Shown here: positions 10,584-20,947 of the stretch, in pieces
Position numbering within the stretch: position 1 is the first letter of the stretch
How the letters are laid out: every line of letters begins with the position of its first letter
NCBI GenBank assembly: GCA_917880885.1
Contig: OU862910.1
Coordinates: 11,544,710-11,608,709, forward strand
From: Limnephilus marmoratus
Taxonomy: Eukaryota > Arthropoda > Insecta > Trichoptera > Limnephilidae
Length of the DNA: 64,000 nucleotides
Reading direction: 5' to 3'
Translations under genes and position numbers: made by a program
Notes under the pieces: generated by a model
Databases searched by the model: none
The model's input: the letters and a program-made list of their open reading frames with translations, nothing else
Told to the model about the DNA's origin: nothing

Positions 10584-10744
10584 GGGAACGTACCCATACT
10601 ACGTGACCAACTTTTGCAATTTTTAACCCCCCCCCCCCCCGGTGACCAAAATCCTAAGCAACCCGCCGCTCATTTGTATGAAGCGTGACATTTTGAAGGC
10701 CCCCCCCCCCCCCTAAACGTGTCACGTAGTATGGGTACGTTCCC
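10584..10744. mobile_element. Palindromic MITE, Harbinger-like, copy 2
   Basis: Same terminal repeats (GGGAACGTACCCATACTACG) and same internal sequence, including the long C-run, as the copy at 325-484. TAA duplicates flank it at 10581-10583 and 10745-10747. Two copies with independent TAA flanks confirm both boundaries. Confidence 0.9.
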
Positions 10745-10765
10745 TAAACTAGTATTAGATTAAAA

Positions 10766-11010
10766 AAAAACAGAGTGCGCAATGAAACGCGGTAGAAGTG
10801 AAACCTTCAGAAAACTAAAGTAGACAAGAGTGGAGAGGCTACGAAGCACCGCACGAAGAGGAGACCGATTATACTATCTCATTTTCTCGAAGGCTAAATC
10901 CTATAGATGTATTTGTTTGTCTCTTCTTAGTATCGCTATTTTTCGTTTCATCGAGTTTCAAATCAAAACGGTGCCAAAGAAGTTTTCACTTCAAAAACTT
11001 CGATTAAACC
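10766..11010 (+). repeat. Dispersed repeat R2, copy 2 (uninterrupted)
   Basis: Contiguous version of R2 that serves as the empty-site reference for the copies at 9.4 kb and 56.8 kb. It starts at the A-rich CAGAGTGCGCAATG region, and the end is placed where similarity to the others stops. No coding potential that is conserved between copies. Confidence 0.7.
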
Positions 11011-11852
11011 GCTCGTCTAGTCAGTATATCAATAGAGCGATAAAGATTTTGCCGCGGTCATTGAATGAGAGTTTTTTAGGTTGTCGATATAACCACAGGC
11101 GAAGTTTATCAAACAAAAATTTCGGAACACATCCTGTGTTTTTTGTTGACGTGTCACAGGCATGGTTTGGTTTAGTTTTATAAACCTTGATAATGATTAG
11201 ATTGATTAGTGACCTCGGAAATAATTGTAAACATAAAAAATATATATTATAAGGGAAACCACAAAATAAAAATGAAGCAGGATAATAAAATTATGATTTA
11301 TATAAAAAACACGCTTTTGACTAAAAAAAAGATTAATGGTGTCAATAATTTTGTACATTGCGTATCAGACAATAATGGTATCGAGGTTTCAAACAACAGA
11401 AAGCGTATAATCTGCACCAACATTAAAATATGAATAAAAAATATTAAGGACAAGCTGCAATGCAATAAACAACGGGAAGGATGACGGATACAATATGAAA
11501 ATATTATGAATGGTAAATGCACTCAAATGGCGCAGGCGGAGAATTACAAACATTCTTTAAAGAGGCGAAAACCATTTCCTCCTTCAGCCAGATTCGATGC
11601 ATCTAAAAGGAACACCACTGGCATAACAATAATTACATTCTGCAATGAAACAATTTCAAAAAATTTAATTAAAAAAAAAGCATTCATACACGATTCCCGA
11701 AGAAAAATATTGCCACGAAATTTTTCTCATATTTATTTATTTATTTTGAATCAAATCAACTAAAGGATGTACATCCATACAAGGACGCTGCCAGTTTTGG
11801 TGTTGTGTCCATTGTTCAGTTTGCTGGACCTAAACCAGTCAGGTCTACTTGT
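11011..11852. other. No gene recognised
   Basis: AT-rich with short open frames (74-85 codons) of no recognisable family. Confidence 0.4.
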
Positions 11853-12231
11853 TCGGTTTTCGAAACAAGTTGTATAGGTCTCTTGGAAATCGTTGTGTCT
11901 CTTACTATGATAGTTAGAAATGTGACATAAATGGTGTTAGAAGGAGCAAACGCCACGCTTTTGTTCCAATCCAAAAATTAACCACAAAATAATTAAAATG
12001 TACACCTTTATGATTCCAAATTTTGCTGCCGTAATTAAAAAAAAAAATGAAACTTTGGGAATTTTTATTAATTATTTTTACATGAAACAACAAAAAAGTA
12101 AGATGACGATAAAATTTATAATAGATACATATTATCAGTAATTTTAGTTAAAAAAAAACGTAAGGTGAGTCATTTTTAAAACTTTTTTATGTTTATTTTG
12201 TATTATAAAATTTGAAAGCTTACTTCATCAC

Positions 12232-13378
12232 TAGACATCGGATTATATGCACTAACAAAGTGCCAAAATATGCATGCAAATATGCACTAAAAAAGGCCGA
12301 AATATGCACTAAAAACTCTTGATTTGCCCAAAATATGCACAATGCAAAATCAAAAAACCATGTATATTTTTATATATTTTAATTAAAGACCGTACAAAAA
12401 CAGCGAAATATTCTTAAAATTATGCATAGTTTTTGTGATAATATACAGCTAAGTATTTTTCCAAATTTTCGAGCTTAAATTTGTGACGTTTGTCACCCAG
12501 TATTAATTTGTACGCCGAAAACGACCTCTCTACGTCAACTGACGTCATTGGACAAAATTTAAAATTTGGCGCCATTTCTGGAGATACCAGTTAGGCAGGG
12601 TGATGATGTAGGCAAATGTTCTTCATGTCTTCAAGACTCGGGTTTTTAAGCAAAATAGAGTCTAACTTTTTACAAATCTTTTCTGATATTGAATTAGGAA
12701 GGGCGTTGGCGAGTTCGATCATTGTTTCCAGTATTTCTATTGCTTTAAATAGAGGAAGGTTTTTGTTTCCAATTTTTTTATGGCATCTGGTAACTTGTGG
12801 AAATGTGTTGAGATGAGGGCGATATTCTGTTTAATGGATGCGTCTTCAAATTCTAGCTTGCTTGAATGAATTGCAATAGCCTCAGAACTGTCAAATTGCC
12901 CAACTATTGATTTACGGCCTCAAAATTTTCAGCATAGAATAATACTGCCTTTAGCCAAGTACCCCATCGAGTAATTATGGGTTCTGGCGGCAATGCTAGA
13001 TTTGGCAATTGCTCTTTATAAGACTGCAGACGCGACGGTGCTTTAAAAAACACTTTTTTTGTAGAGGAAATCAATTTATTAACATTCCCATACTCTTGCC
13101 GTATCTCTTCTGCAAGGCGATGAAACCCGTGAGCTAAGCAGGTAATGTGTAGTAAATTTGGATAAAAAGTTTGCAAGGCTTGGCCAGCTTTCACGTCAGC
13201 CACCGCTGGTGCCCTACGCGTCATCGTCACCTAGCTTCCTATACGTAGATGATACCTCCCGCTATTACGAAATATGCACGATTTGGGAAAAAAGGCTGAA
13301 ATATGCATTAACGTCGTAATTAGAGAGTTATATGCATTTGCATATGCAAATATGCAAATGCATATAATCCGATGTCTA
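12232..13378 (-). mobile_element. Internally deleted hAT transposon with perfect 8-bp TSD
   Basis: Terminal inverted repeats TAGACATCGGATTATATGCA; perfect duplication TTCATCAC (12224-12231, 13379-13386). The neighbouring R1 segment has TTCATCAC once at 13676-13683, the unoccupied site. Both ends carry many copies of AATATGCA, typical subterminal binding motifs. At 1147 bp it retains only the C-terminal half of the transposase on the minus strand, with frame breaks. Confidence 0.95.
12420..13230 (-). pseudogene. hAT transposase, C-terminal half, frameshifted
   Basis: Reading from 13230 leftwards: [15 protein letters not shown], then [16 protein letters not shown] and [13 protein letters not shown] in one frame of 108 codons. 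After a stop and frame shifts comes the hAT dimerisation region with TSVDVERSFSAYK and LGDKRHKFKLENLEKYL, ending at TAA (12420-12422). The W-G-T-W and VERSFSxYK signatures are characteristic of hAT transposases with short, BED-less insect relatives. The N-terminal part, including the first catalytic aspartate, is missing. Confidence 0.85.
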
Positions 13379-13485
13379 TTCATCACATTTTCAAAACTGT
13401 TTTTAGTTTTCAGATACAATCAGAAATATTCATTTTATTTGGATTTCATTGCAAAACTGAATTATTTGTATACCCCCCTGACAAC

Positions 13486-13585
13486 ATTTTTTTATCAATG
13501 TGAAGGACGATTTTCCATATTTTGTCGTCGAATTCCAGTACACCTTTTCTTGTACATTTAGTCATTTTATTAGTATTTTTTTCGT
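13486..13585. repeat. Repeat R3, copy 2
   Basis: Matches 9500-9600 over about 100 bp starting with a T-run and TATCAATGTGAAGGACGATT. It lies exactly between two R1-derived segments. Confidence 0.65.
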
Positions 13586-13587
13586 TA

Positions 13588-13785
13588 TCAGTAATTTTAG
13601 TTAAAAAAAACGTAAGGTGAGCCATTTTTAAAACTTTTTTATGTTTATTTTGTATTACAAAATTTGAAAGCTTACTTCATCACATTTTCAAAACTGTTTT
13701 CAGTTTTCAGATACAATCAGATATATTCATTTTATTTGGATTTCATTGCAAAACTGAATTATTTGTATACCCCCTGACAAATATC
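13588..13785 (-). repeat. R1 partial copy iii: hAT-empty duplicate of the neighbouring segment
   Basis: About 200 bp almost identical to 12130-12231 joined to 13379-13483, including the flanking TTGTATACCCCC-TGACAA. It carries one TTCATCAC and no hAT. The similarity extends past R1 itself, so this is a local duplication older than the hAT insertion, with R3 between the copies. Confidence 0.8.
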
Positions 13786-13789
13786 GTCG

Positions 13790-14901
13790 AGGGGTCTGAG
13801 GGGTTAAAATTAAAATTGTTTTCCTAGAAAATACTGATAAATAAATACTGACCAATGTGTGTTCACTTTAACGGGTGTTCTCATATCAAATAAAATTAGG
13901 GCGTGCCTATAATGAAAACTGTTTTCTCTATTGTACAGTCAAACCAAGAAAACTTATGTTTTTGTAATGTTATCACATTAGTGTTTTTTTTCTTCAATTA
14001 CCAGATGAAACTGAATAAGTGAACAATATTATGACTCGACGCAAACGTAACAGTTGTGGAAACACAATAAATGACGCATTTTCTTCTCATTATCAATGTT
14101 TAGCAAGTTAGAAGTTTATTCGTCAAATTCAACTTTTGAATAATACATATACAACTGATAAATTATGAGTATTAAGTCAGTGTTCTTGTAAAAAAATCAT
14201 TTGAAAAAACAATGAGTGATGTTTTAAAGGTGGAGCATTTACCATACTAACAAAGTTCACCAGTTTCGACAGCCAAGTGTTCTTACTTTTAATAACTGCA
14301 AATTAATTAGGTATATTATCTTATTATTATTATGGCTTAATACAAGAGAACAATAGAAAGAGATTAAAAGAAACAGAGCGACAGATTTTCTCGAGAACAA
14401 TGTATCTATTTATAAATGATCTATTAAAAGGACGGGTACATTGATTGCTGTAATAATGAGCAACTATTTACTACCGATCAATGATGAATTATTAAAAGTT
14501 ATTAATATGATAATATGAAATGTAATGCTTTCTAATACGTATAATAAAACTGTACTCTCTGATTGTTTCGCAGTTTTACAATTGAACATTGCTGATACTT
14601 CCGTAATAAATTTTGAGATTCAGGATTAAAAGAAATATTTTTTATGTATGAAAACAGAGCCCTGAGAAATGCAAATCCGCGATAGAAACGAATAAATGTC
14701 AAATGGTACGGTGACGGCGCGTACCAACCAGCCCAGACAGTGATATAACAGAACTGTCAAGACAAGATCGCACTCAAATGCCAGAGGATTACGGAATAAA
14801 CCGTTTAATATTATAATATCATGCCACGTGTAATGCGTAAGTATTAGAAAATAAGGAAAACCAGGACGGCAGAAAACATTGAAGAAATAAAAAAAGGTAA
14901 G
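13790..14901. other. No gene recognised
   Basis: AT-rich sequence of 1.1 kb with no open frame over 60 codons of note and no match to other parts of the window. Confidence 0.4.
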
Positions 14902-15512
14902 TTTTTTTTTACATTAACTCCACACAGGAGGCACTGACGAAAATAATTTCCCTCAGGGCCTATGTCATCTGAGATGCTGTGTGGAGGGTCTTTTTGAGGA
15001 GAGGAAGGAATGAACATCTTAAGGACCCATGTTGTAGTAAGGAGAAAATACAAAGGCCGACAAATCGTTCCACAGCCGAGCTGTTGAACATAAGAACCAG
15101 TCGAAGAAGCGACCCGTTCTCATGTGACAAATGTCAACCGTGTACATATGTTGGGTACGCGTTTGGCGTGTTTCCCGAATATGCAACGGTGCAGAAGAGA
15201 TCAATGACGCTAGTTCCTCGAGCATCTTCCATTAAATTACCGATAGAACAAGATAGCATTTCCATCCGACGCCTGTGCTCTAAAGATTGCAATCCGTTTG
15301 TTAAACCATGAGAATCTATCAGACGGACCGCCCGTTTCTGCAATCGAGGGTTTTTTTTCAGGTATTTTGGGGCTCCAGACCAAAGGTGGCTGCCAAATTT
15401 AACCGTGGGGCACACTTGTGATTTGTACAGGGTTAGCAGTTGTGTAATATTTAAGTATCTGCGGGCCCTGTACAGTACGCCAATTTTTGGGAGGTTAACT
15501 AACTCTCGTTTC
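14902..15512 (-). pseudogene. Non-LTR retrotransposon (L1-like family), 5'-truncated 3' end, copy a
   Basis: The minus strand encodes the C-terminal end of a jockey/CR1-type reverse transcriptase: YRARRYLNITQLLTLYKSQV, then GSHLWSGAPKYLKK, LQKRAVRLID and LEHRRRMEMLS, followed in another frame by CSTARLWNDLSAFVF. It ends in a 3' untranslated tail with the shared three-way hairpin (CTCCACACAG ... CTGTGTGGAG) and a poly-A (seen as T-run at 14902-14910). Frameshifted and truncated, hence dead. Clade assignment within the jockey/CR1 group is uncertain. Confidence 0.8.
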
Positions 15513-15738
15513 AATCAATGCAGCCCCCATATCTGAGCTGTTCACTGTGTATCAGATAAAAAAAAAATAACGGATGTAGGAACTTCGATCCAAATTCATA
15601 GATGCCAGTACGTTTGCCAATAGGAATGGTGAATAGGTATGAATACATTGTCAGATACATCCACATTCATTAATTAGAGATGTCATAGACTCCACTATCC
15701 ATCATCCATCAGTTGAATAATAACATAACATCATAATT

Positions 15739-15925
15739 TGACCGGTTAGTGGCTGAGCTTGCAAATGCTGGCTGGGTTCCCGGGCGTCGTGTGTTCAACG
15801 TCTATGCTAGCAAAGTCCTCCATCATTGAACAATCAACATTTTCTGATCTTAATGATGATAACAGAAAATTTTCAAACAATGTCAGGTAATTCGTAACCC
15901 GGATATGTTTGTTTTTCTTTATGCG
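15739..15925 (+). mobile_element. tRNA-derived SINE S2, copy a
   Basis: The order of blocks ACCGGTTAGTGGCTGAG, GGTTCCCGGGCGTCG, GTGTTCAACG, TCCTCCATCA, then TTTTCAAACAATGT, TAATTCGTAACCC and GGATATGTTTGT matches the reverse-strand copy at 39321-39580 block by block. The head carries a damaged box A and box B, so it is tRNA-derived. Here box B is mutated (GTTCAACG), suggesting an old copy. Confidence 0.7.
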
Positions 15926-16250
15926 TTAAAAAGGTTTAAAATGTCGAAAGACTTTATGCAAACTTGTTCCTACTTGTAATACTTACTCAAATATAAATCA
16001 CTCCTCGTCCGTCTTGAGATCGGCCTAGAAAACACGATTACACACTCAACTTGCAACAAAAAACTAATCAACTTCGTAATGAAAAAAAAAATCTGCGAAA
16101 GCATGAGTAATACATTGCCATTGGCCATGCCGATGCCAACAGAAGATCAATCACCTACAATAATAAGCTTATGTATGACTCAACGTAACGTAATAACAAC
16201 AATATTGTATTAACAAGAAGAGAGAGATACAATCTGGTTACTTTTTTTCT
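15926..16250. other. No gene recognised
   Basis: AT-rich, nothing identified. Confidence 0.4.
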
Positions 16251-16727
16251 CTAAGAATCAGTGATTTCGGTGACCCTCTTCGTGCATTGCAGATAGCTCT
16301 GCTGTATGAGCCCCTTAGTCGTCTCGCCTGAATGACTCAAGCCATAATCGTTACCATGGAAATTAGATGTGAACATATTTATGGCGAAGCGAAGAGGTTT
16401 TGATGGCGAATTACATATTATGCATACATACAGTATGGAAGAAGCGAATGATTCAGTACTCTGGTAATCCACCCACTCTGACTGGCATCGGAGAGTATGG
16501 CAAAGCTGTAGGTTGCATACATGTTTTGGTGGCCGACAAAGGCTAAGTGTTCTACCTATGCCAGAGCCACACGTTGGGAAATTGATGCTCTGTGTGCATT
16601 CGTGTGGCTCCGTGAAAGTATAGTCTAAAATTTGAATTTGAAATTTCCCACTTGCTACTTTTAATATTATACTTATCTCTGCGAATTTTAGGCAATTGAA
16701 TTGACGGTACTGGCAACGTTTGGACAC
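16251..16727 (-). CDS. Unidentified open frame, 158 codons (longest in the window)
   Basis: This uninterrupted minus-strand frame starts at an ATG and ends just before the mariner-like element at 16769. It contains SINFPTCGSGIGRTLSLCRPP and a cysteine-rich middle (CNLQLCHTLRCQ), then KPLRFAINMF. I recognise no domain. The length is modest for chance in AT-rich DNA, but this segment is closer to 45% GC, which makes open frames commoner. It may be part of an older mobile element. No promoter or splice context was found. Confidence 0.25.
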   Translation of the reverse strand: MSKRCQYRQFNCLKFAEISIILKVASGKFQIQILDYTFTEPHECTQSINFPTCGSGIGRTLSLCRPPKHVCNLQLCHTLRCQSEWVDYQSTESFASSILYVCIICNSPSKPLRFAINMFTSNFHGNDYGLSHSGETTKGLIQQSYLQCTKRVTEITDS

Positions 16728-16768
16728 AAAAAAGGTTTTCCCGAGAAACAGTTGATAAATTTAATGTA

Positions 16769-17986
16769 TAGTTTGGCAAGAAAGTGTAGAAATTAATTCA
16801 ATTGGAACTAAACGTGTTCATTACTATGGCAACACCGAATTATATGACGTTTCTTATGGCTGTTATATTATGTGTTATCATATTGTGTGTATCAACGTGT
16901 TACGGTTGATTTATTGTCTTAAATCTGAGTAGAATATCGCTGATTTGATAATATTTTTATTCATTGTTTGCCTGAATTTAATTAAAATGAATAAATTATT
17001 ACATAGTGATACAAGAGGGGTTATATTCTGCGTTTTTCAACGCAGCCTAGCCGAGTGTCACGCGAAGAAGCTTCTTTTTAATTTAGAAGATGTTTGCAAA
17101 CGAACTGCTGAAATGACTGGTACGTAGTATAGTTTGTTTAATAAATTTCATTAGTATTACAAGATTTATGCCAATTTTCGAGCGATAATAACCATTACAA
17201 TCTGATTTGAGGTTATGGTAAAAAAATCTGATTTTGACACTTCATTTTGACAGATAATATGCGGCCACAAGAAAAAGGGAATAACTCAATAAAAAAAATA
17301 ATATTAAACTCGTAGAAAAGTTACCTTTTTCTCGTTTTCTCTTTCTTTCTTTCCAAGTGAATATTATCTAGTGTGTGTTTTTAAAACTCCCTTATATAAT
17401 AATAATTTTAATGATTTTTCACACACAGGTAAATCTGAATCAACGGTAAGACGAATTGTCAAGGAAGGGGAAAAGGCAGATGGAAAATTTGAAACACCGG
17501 GAAAACAGAAAATGGGCATTATGTAATAGCATAAGTGCTGATGATTGGAAAAATTGTTGCAAACACGTGATGAAAATTGATGCAGAATATTATGCATGAG
17601 GCAGTAATATATATGATATCGATGAACTGCGCTTAGATGAAGATGAAGATACGGAAGAAGAAGAATCACACGAGGACGAAGACAATAATTACATGTCGGG
17701 TGTTGAATTAATAGACTTAAATTTTTAAGTACCTACGTTTTTATATCGGAATAAAAGCCCACTTAAAACTTGTTTTGTTTTATTTTGCTTCTATTAAATT
17801 ACAGTTTTTTGTGCAAATTTTTTGAAAATACAAAAATGAAATGTACGCTATGAAATATGCATTTTGCCAGAAGTGTTTTTTTAAAACATACGTTCTTTGT
17901 CTTATGAGCCATCTTGGTGTTGCCATTTAAAACTAGAAAACGATCGCAGCGCCATCATTTATTTTCTACACTTTCTTGCCAAACTG
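16769..17986 (+). mobile_element. Internally deleted mariner-like (IS630-type) transposon
   Basis: The left end TAGTTTGGCAAGAAAGTG and the reverse complement of the right end CAGTTTGGCAAGAAAGTG are inverted repeats, continued by TAGAA. TA flanks both ends (16767-16768, 17987-17988), the target of Tc1/mariner-type transposition. A second inverted motif (ATGGCAACACC) lies inside both ends. The 1218-bp element retains an N-terminal transposase exon, an intron, a short second exon and the acidic C-terminus, while the catalytic middle is deleted. Confidence 0.85.
16987..17728 (+). pseudogene. Transposase remnant with intron (DDE type)
   Basis: Exon 1 (16987-17119) contains HSDTRGVIFCVFQRSLAEC and ends at ...AEMTG. 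A consensus intron follows: donor GTACGT at 17120, acceptor CACACAG ending 17428. Exon 2 resumes with KSESTVRRIVKEGEK and EPTPGK-like residues (FETPGKQ) up to a stop at 17524. This HTH-type N-terminus is typical of insect element-encoded DDE transposases. Beyond the deletion, 17533-17728 encodes DDWKNCCKHVMKID, a stop, then an acidic tail (LDEDEDTEEEE) ending at TAA. Catalytic residues are gone. Confidence 0.75.
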
Positions 17987-18041
17987 TACGCGTGGTACTT
18001 CTAACGATTTTTTTAAACAAAAGAAGCATTTGGATTATTAA

Positions 18042-18517
18042 TTATTATAAGCAATAATTATCAGCCCGAAACACTCATCTACATTGAAAAATCTTCCGAG
18101 TAAAGATACTAGGCGCCAACGGGACTTGAACCCGTGTCCTTCTGATTGCCGGTCAGCTGCTCTTGACCACTGAGCTATGGCGGCTTATCAAATACCCGCC
18201 AAATAATTCAATATATACTAGTGTTTAATTCAACAATTACTGCTTATTATATTTTTTCCACCTGAAAACAACCAACTTTATTTTTGCGAGAGAGAGTTTC
18301 CCCAATAAACGCAGACATAATTTGTGTCGACGCCACCTAGCGAGGGATTTAACACTAACAATGTCTCTCTATTGCAAAAATAAAGTTGTTTGTTTTCAGG
18401 TGGAAAAAATGAGTGTTTCAGGCTGATAATTAATGCTTATAATAATTGTTACCCTTTGTGCTATGCATAAAAATCTTGCCTAAACGTTAGTTTATAAATT
18501 TAAAAAAAATAATAATA
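18042..18517 (+). mobile_element. Retroposon with 14-bp TSD, internal foldback and A/T-rich tail
   Basis: ATTTGGATTATTAA occurs at 18028-18041 and 18518-18531, exact over 14 bp, and the sequence before the right copy ends TAAAAAAAATAATAATA, like a retroposon tail. Inside, 18042-18078 plus 18253-18295 is the reverse complement of 18366-18450. A 174-bp block with a tRNA-like unit interrupts only the left arm. This combination (foldback body, retroposon-like tail, long duplication) is not one I can name. Confidence 0.55.
18112..18184 (-). tRNA. tRNA-like unit (anticodon place GGC), probably SINE head
   Basis: Minus strand: acceptor GCCGCCA pairs with TGGCGCC with one mismatch at pair 2-71. U8-A9 present; D arm GCTC/GAGC; anticodon stem CTGA/TCAG with loop CCGGCAA; T arm ACGGG/CCCGT. 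Box A TAGCTCAGTGG (18167-18177) and box B GGTTCAAGTCC (18122-18132) are intact. C at position 33, as in the unit at 898-973, argues against a working tRNA-Ala and for a tRNA-derived mobile unit. No encoded CCA is needed in a eukaryote. Confidence 0.6.
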
Positions 18518-18622
18518 ATTTGGATTATTAACAAAATAATGAAAAAATTCACAAACGCGGTTGAGTAAATATAACATTTTTCCATCTCAGTTTGCCAACC
18601 GCTGTACCATAATACCCTAACC

Positions 18623-19113
18623 CAGGGGTCGGCAGTTTGTCAAGTGTGAAGAGCCAATTAGTCAAAGAAACAGGTTAACACATATATCAGAGATCCATAT
18701 TAAAACGGGGCGGGGGGAAGGTTGTACTCGTGTTAGGGGTTGTTACTGTGGTAAATGTGGTGGAACGATAATTACGGTTTACTTTGTGTTATCTACATTT
18801 TTACTGTAATATCACATCTCTGCCCATTTAAATGTTTCTATAAACAGACTCGCGCACAGATTCGTTAAAATTCTGGTTCCAGATAAGTTAACTTTAAACC
18901 TTGTGTTCCGAAGTTCCGAAACCATTCTCATGCTTCAGAAGACTTATCCAATAAATCAAGCGTTCCATGAGCTGAATTGGTAACTGATGCTGATCGAGTC
19001 AAAGTTCGTTCGGTGGCTCCATCTCATAAGGCTTGTTGAGTAGAGGTGAAATTGCAATTGATGTCTGAAGAGCCGCAGACGCCTATGCAAAAAGCCGCAA
19101 ATTCCGACTCCTG
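18623..19113. mobile_element. hAT-type MITE (CAGGGGTCGGCA ends)
   Basis: Left end CAGGGGTCGGCA; right end, read in reverse, CAGGAGTCGG. Flanked by CCCTAACC (18615-18622) and CCCTAACA (19114-19121), 7 of 8 identical. The AAGAGCC and AGCCGCA words near each end are common in hAT MITEs of this type. Non-coding, 491 bp. Confidence 0.75.
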
Positions 19114-20932
19114 CCCTAACAAACAATAGCTAATTTCCTGCTCTAACCAGTTAATTTTAACTTAAATAAAAGTGCAAGTTCACAACTCAACTGATTGGTT
19201 GTTGAAAAATTGCATGACGGCACGGCAAACTGTGCAGAATTTAGTTTGAAAAACTAATTAACTTATTTGTTAATAATTATTTGCACTTAGTAATCGGTAT
19301 ACCATCGTCCTCTGGGAACTGTACTAGATGAACATCTAACACACCCAGAGGAATCATAATTCTTTTAGGGTGTGAAGTCTTGTCAGGCGGCCGCATAACG
19401 ACAGCTACATTATAGGCGTGTGCTGAATTAGGTGTAAATGAAGTTGATACACATTGGAAGAGAAAAACTCGATTTCATATTATGTTCATCGCGTTCATAT
19501 TAATTTGTTTCTATATTTGGTCTAAATCCGTAGAAGCAATTATCACAAATAAAAAATGTCCTTGGAGAATGAAAGGAGCGTGATTTAGAATGAGAGGGGA
19601 CGCAGGGTGAGGGAGGTTAGGGTTAACAGGACAACAGCAAAGGGTGGGAGTGGAACACCAAGCAATTATTGGTCGAAACATGAATCCTATAGTCAAGGTA
19701 AAAGCATTTACTCATACAAGAACACTTCAACCAAACAATTGGGTGCCTAATTTGCGAAGAAAGGAAAATTTTCAGAACTACAACTTTTCTAGGTTTCATC
19801 CCATATATTACAGTCGGAGTCCATTGAATTGAAACAATCCTACCAGAAAAGGCTCGACTCTTTATGCAAAGCATGATTTTGACATAAAACCCCTTGTAAA
19901 GAGGAAACCCCAAGATCTGCGATTTGTAAAACATTCTTCAATATTCGCCATTTTTTTATAATCTACACTTTTCATCGAAATGCACTTGTCTATAAGAGTA
20001 AGTATTAATTGCATAATCTAACTTAGCAGAACGATGCTCATATTATCATGATATAATCACAACCCGCCGATGCAATTAGTTAAAAATGCGGTAAACGCTC
20101 GACACTGAAACCAGTAGCTGGTGCGGCCCCGGTAATCTGTGGAAATCGGTCCACTTACTGCATTGCGACGTGAGATAAAGATACAGAAATCACACAGTAT
20201 TGGCAAGATTGATAGGAGAGAGTATGCGGGTCTAGGCTTAGAGATCACGGTCTATGTCTATGTCCGAGAATCGGCAATCAATTACGTTATCGACACCTCG
20301 TTCATCACGCAGAAATACCGGATAAGAAGAATATTAGAAAATAATTACTTGGATCGGGTGAAATTGTGTTAGATTCACGAAATCGATTTTATATTTTGCG
20401 GAGTTTCTAGAAACATTTTTGTGTTCCACAATTGAAATGCCAGCGGTATAAAAGCACGCCAAACAGTGTTCATTGTGAGTGTATTCGCAATAAATGGATT
20501 CTCATGAAAGCCATAATATTTTATGGCCAAATTTTATGAAATGAAAAATGGCATCGATATCTAATAACAAAAAAGTGACATGCCTATGTAAATGCTTCGA
20601 CAAGTTTACACACGAGATTTGCACAACGGATGTTTTATAGATTATGTCACCACCAAATTTACTGGTATCAAAATTATGGTATGGTTCATGTATTGAAATG
20701 CTTGTCACGTAATGTCAATTTAAAAAAATTGACATTGGATGTTAAGATTTGGAAGATTGCTATAAATCTTTATCATATTCAAATTTATGCAGACATTTTC
20801 GAAGTAGAGTTTAAGTTCATTATAATTAATTATTAGTACTTAATATACTACTACTTATGAATGGAGATTTATTTAATGAATGAATTTTATATTCGTTACG
20901 TGCTTAGATACACAGTGCGGCCGATTCCACTC
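19114..20932. other. No gene recognised
   Basis: 1.8 kb of AT-rich sequence with open frames up to 103 codons of no recognisable family. A nested hairpin is at 19309-19350 (CCTCTGGG/CCCAGAGG around TAGATG/CATCTA) and a core-promoter-like motif at 20447. Confidence 0.4.
20447..20475 (+). promoter_or_regulatory. Possible core promoter: TATA box plus initiator
   Basis: GGTATAAAAGC gives a textbook TATA box (TATAAAA at 20447-20453), and TTCATTG at about 20469-20475 fits an arthropod initiator at the usual distance. The first ATG downstream (about 20494) opens only 16 codons, so no gene is seen to which it would belong. A TATA match in AT-rich DNA is weak evidence by itself. Confidence 0.25.
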
Positions 20933-20947
20933 ACCTATGAGTGACAT

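Larger units (their letters stand above)
11853..13467 (-). repeat. Dispersed repeat R1, copy ii, split by a hAT element
   Basis: In reverse orientation 11853-12231 plus 13387-13467 matches R1 at 45190-45710 from its end block (TCGTTGTGTCTCTTACTATG) back to its start (GGATTTCATTGCAAAA). The hAT at 12232-13378 sits inside it. A partial R1 copy follows at 13588-13785. Confidence 0.7.
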
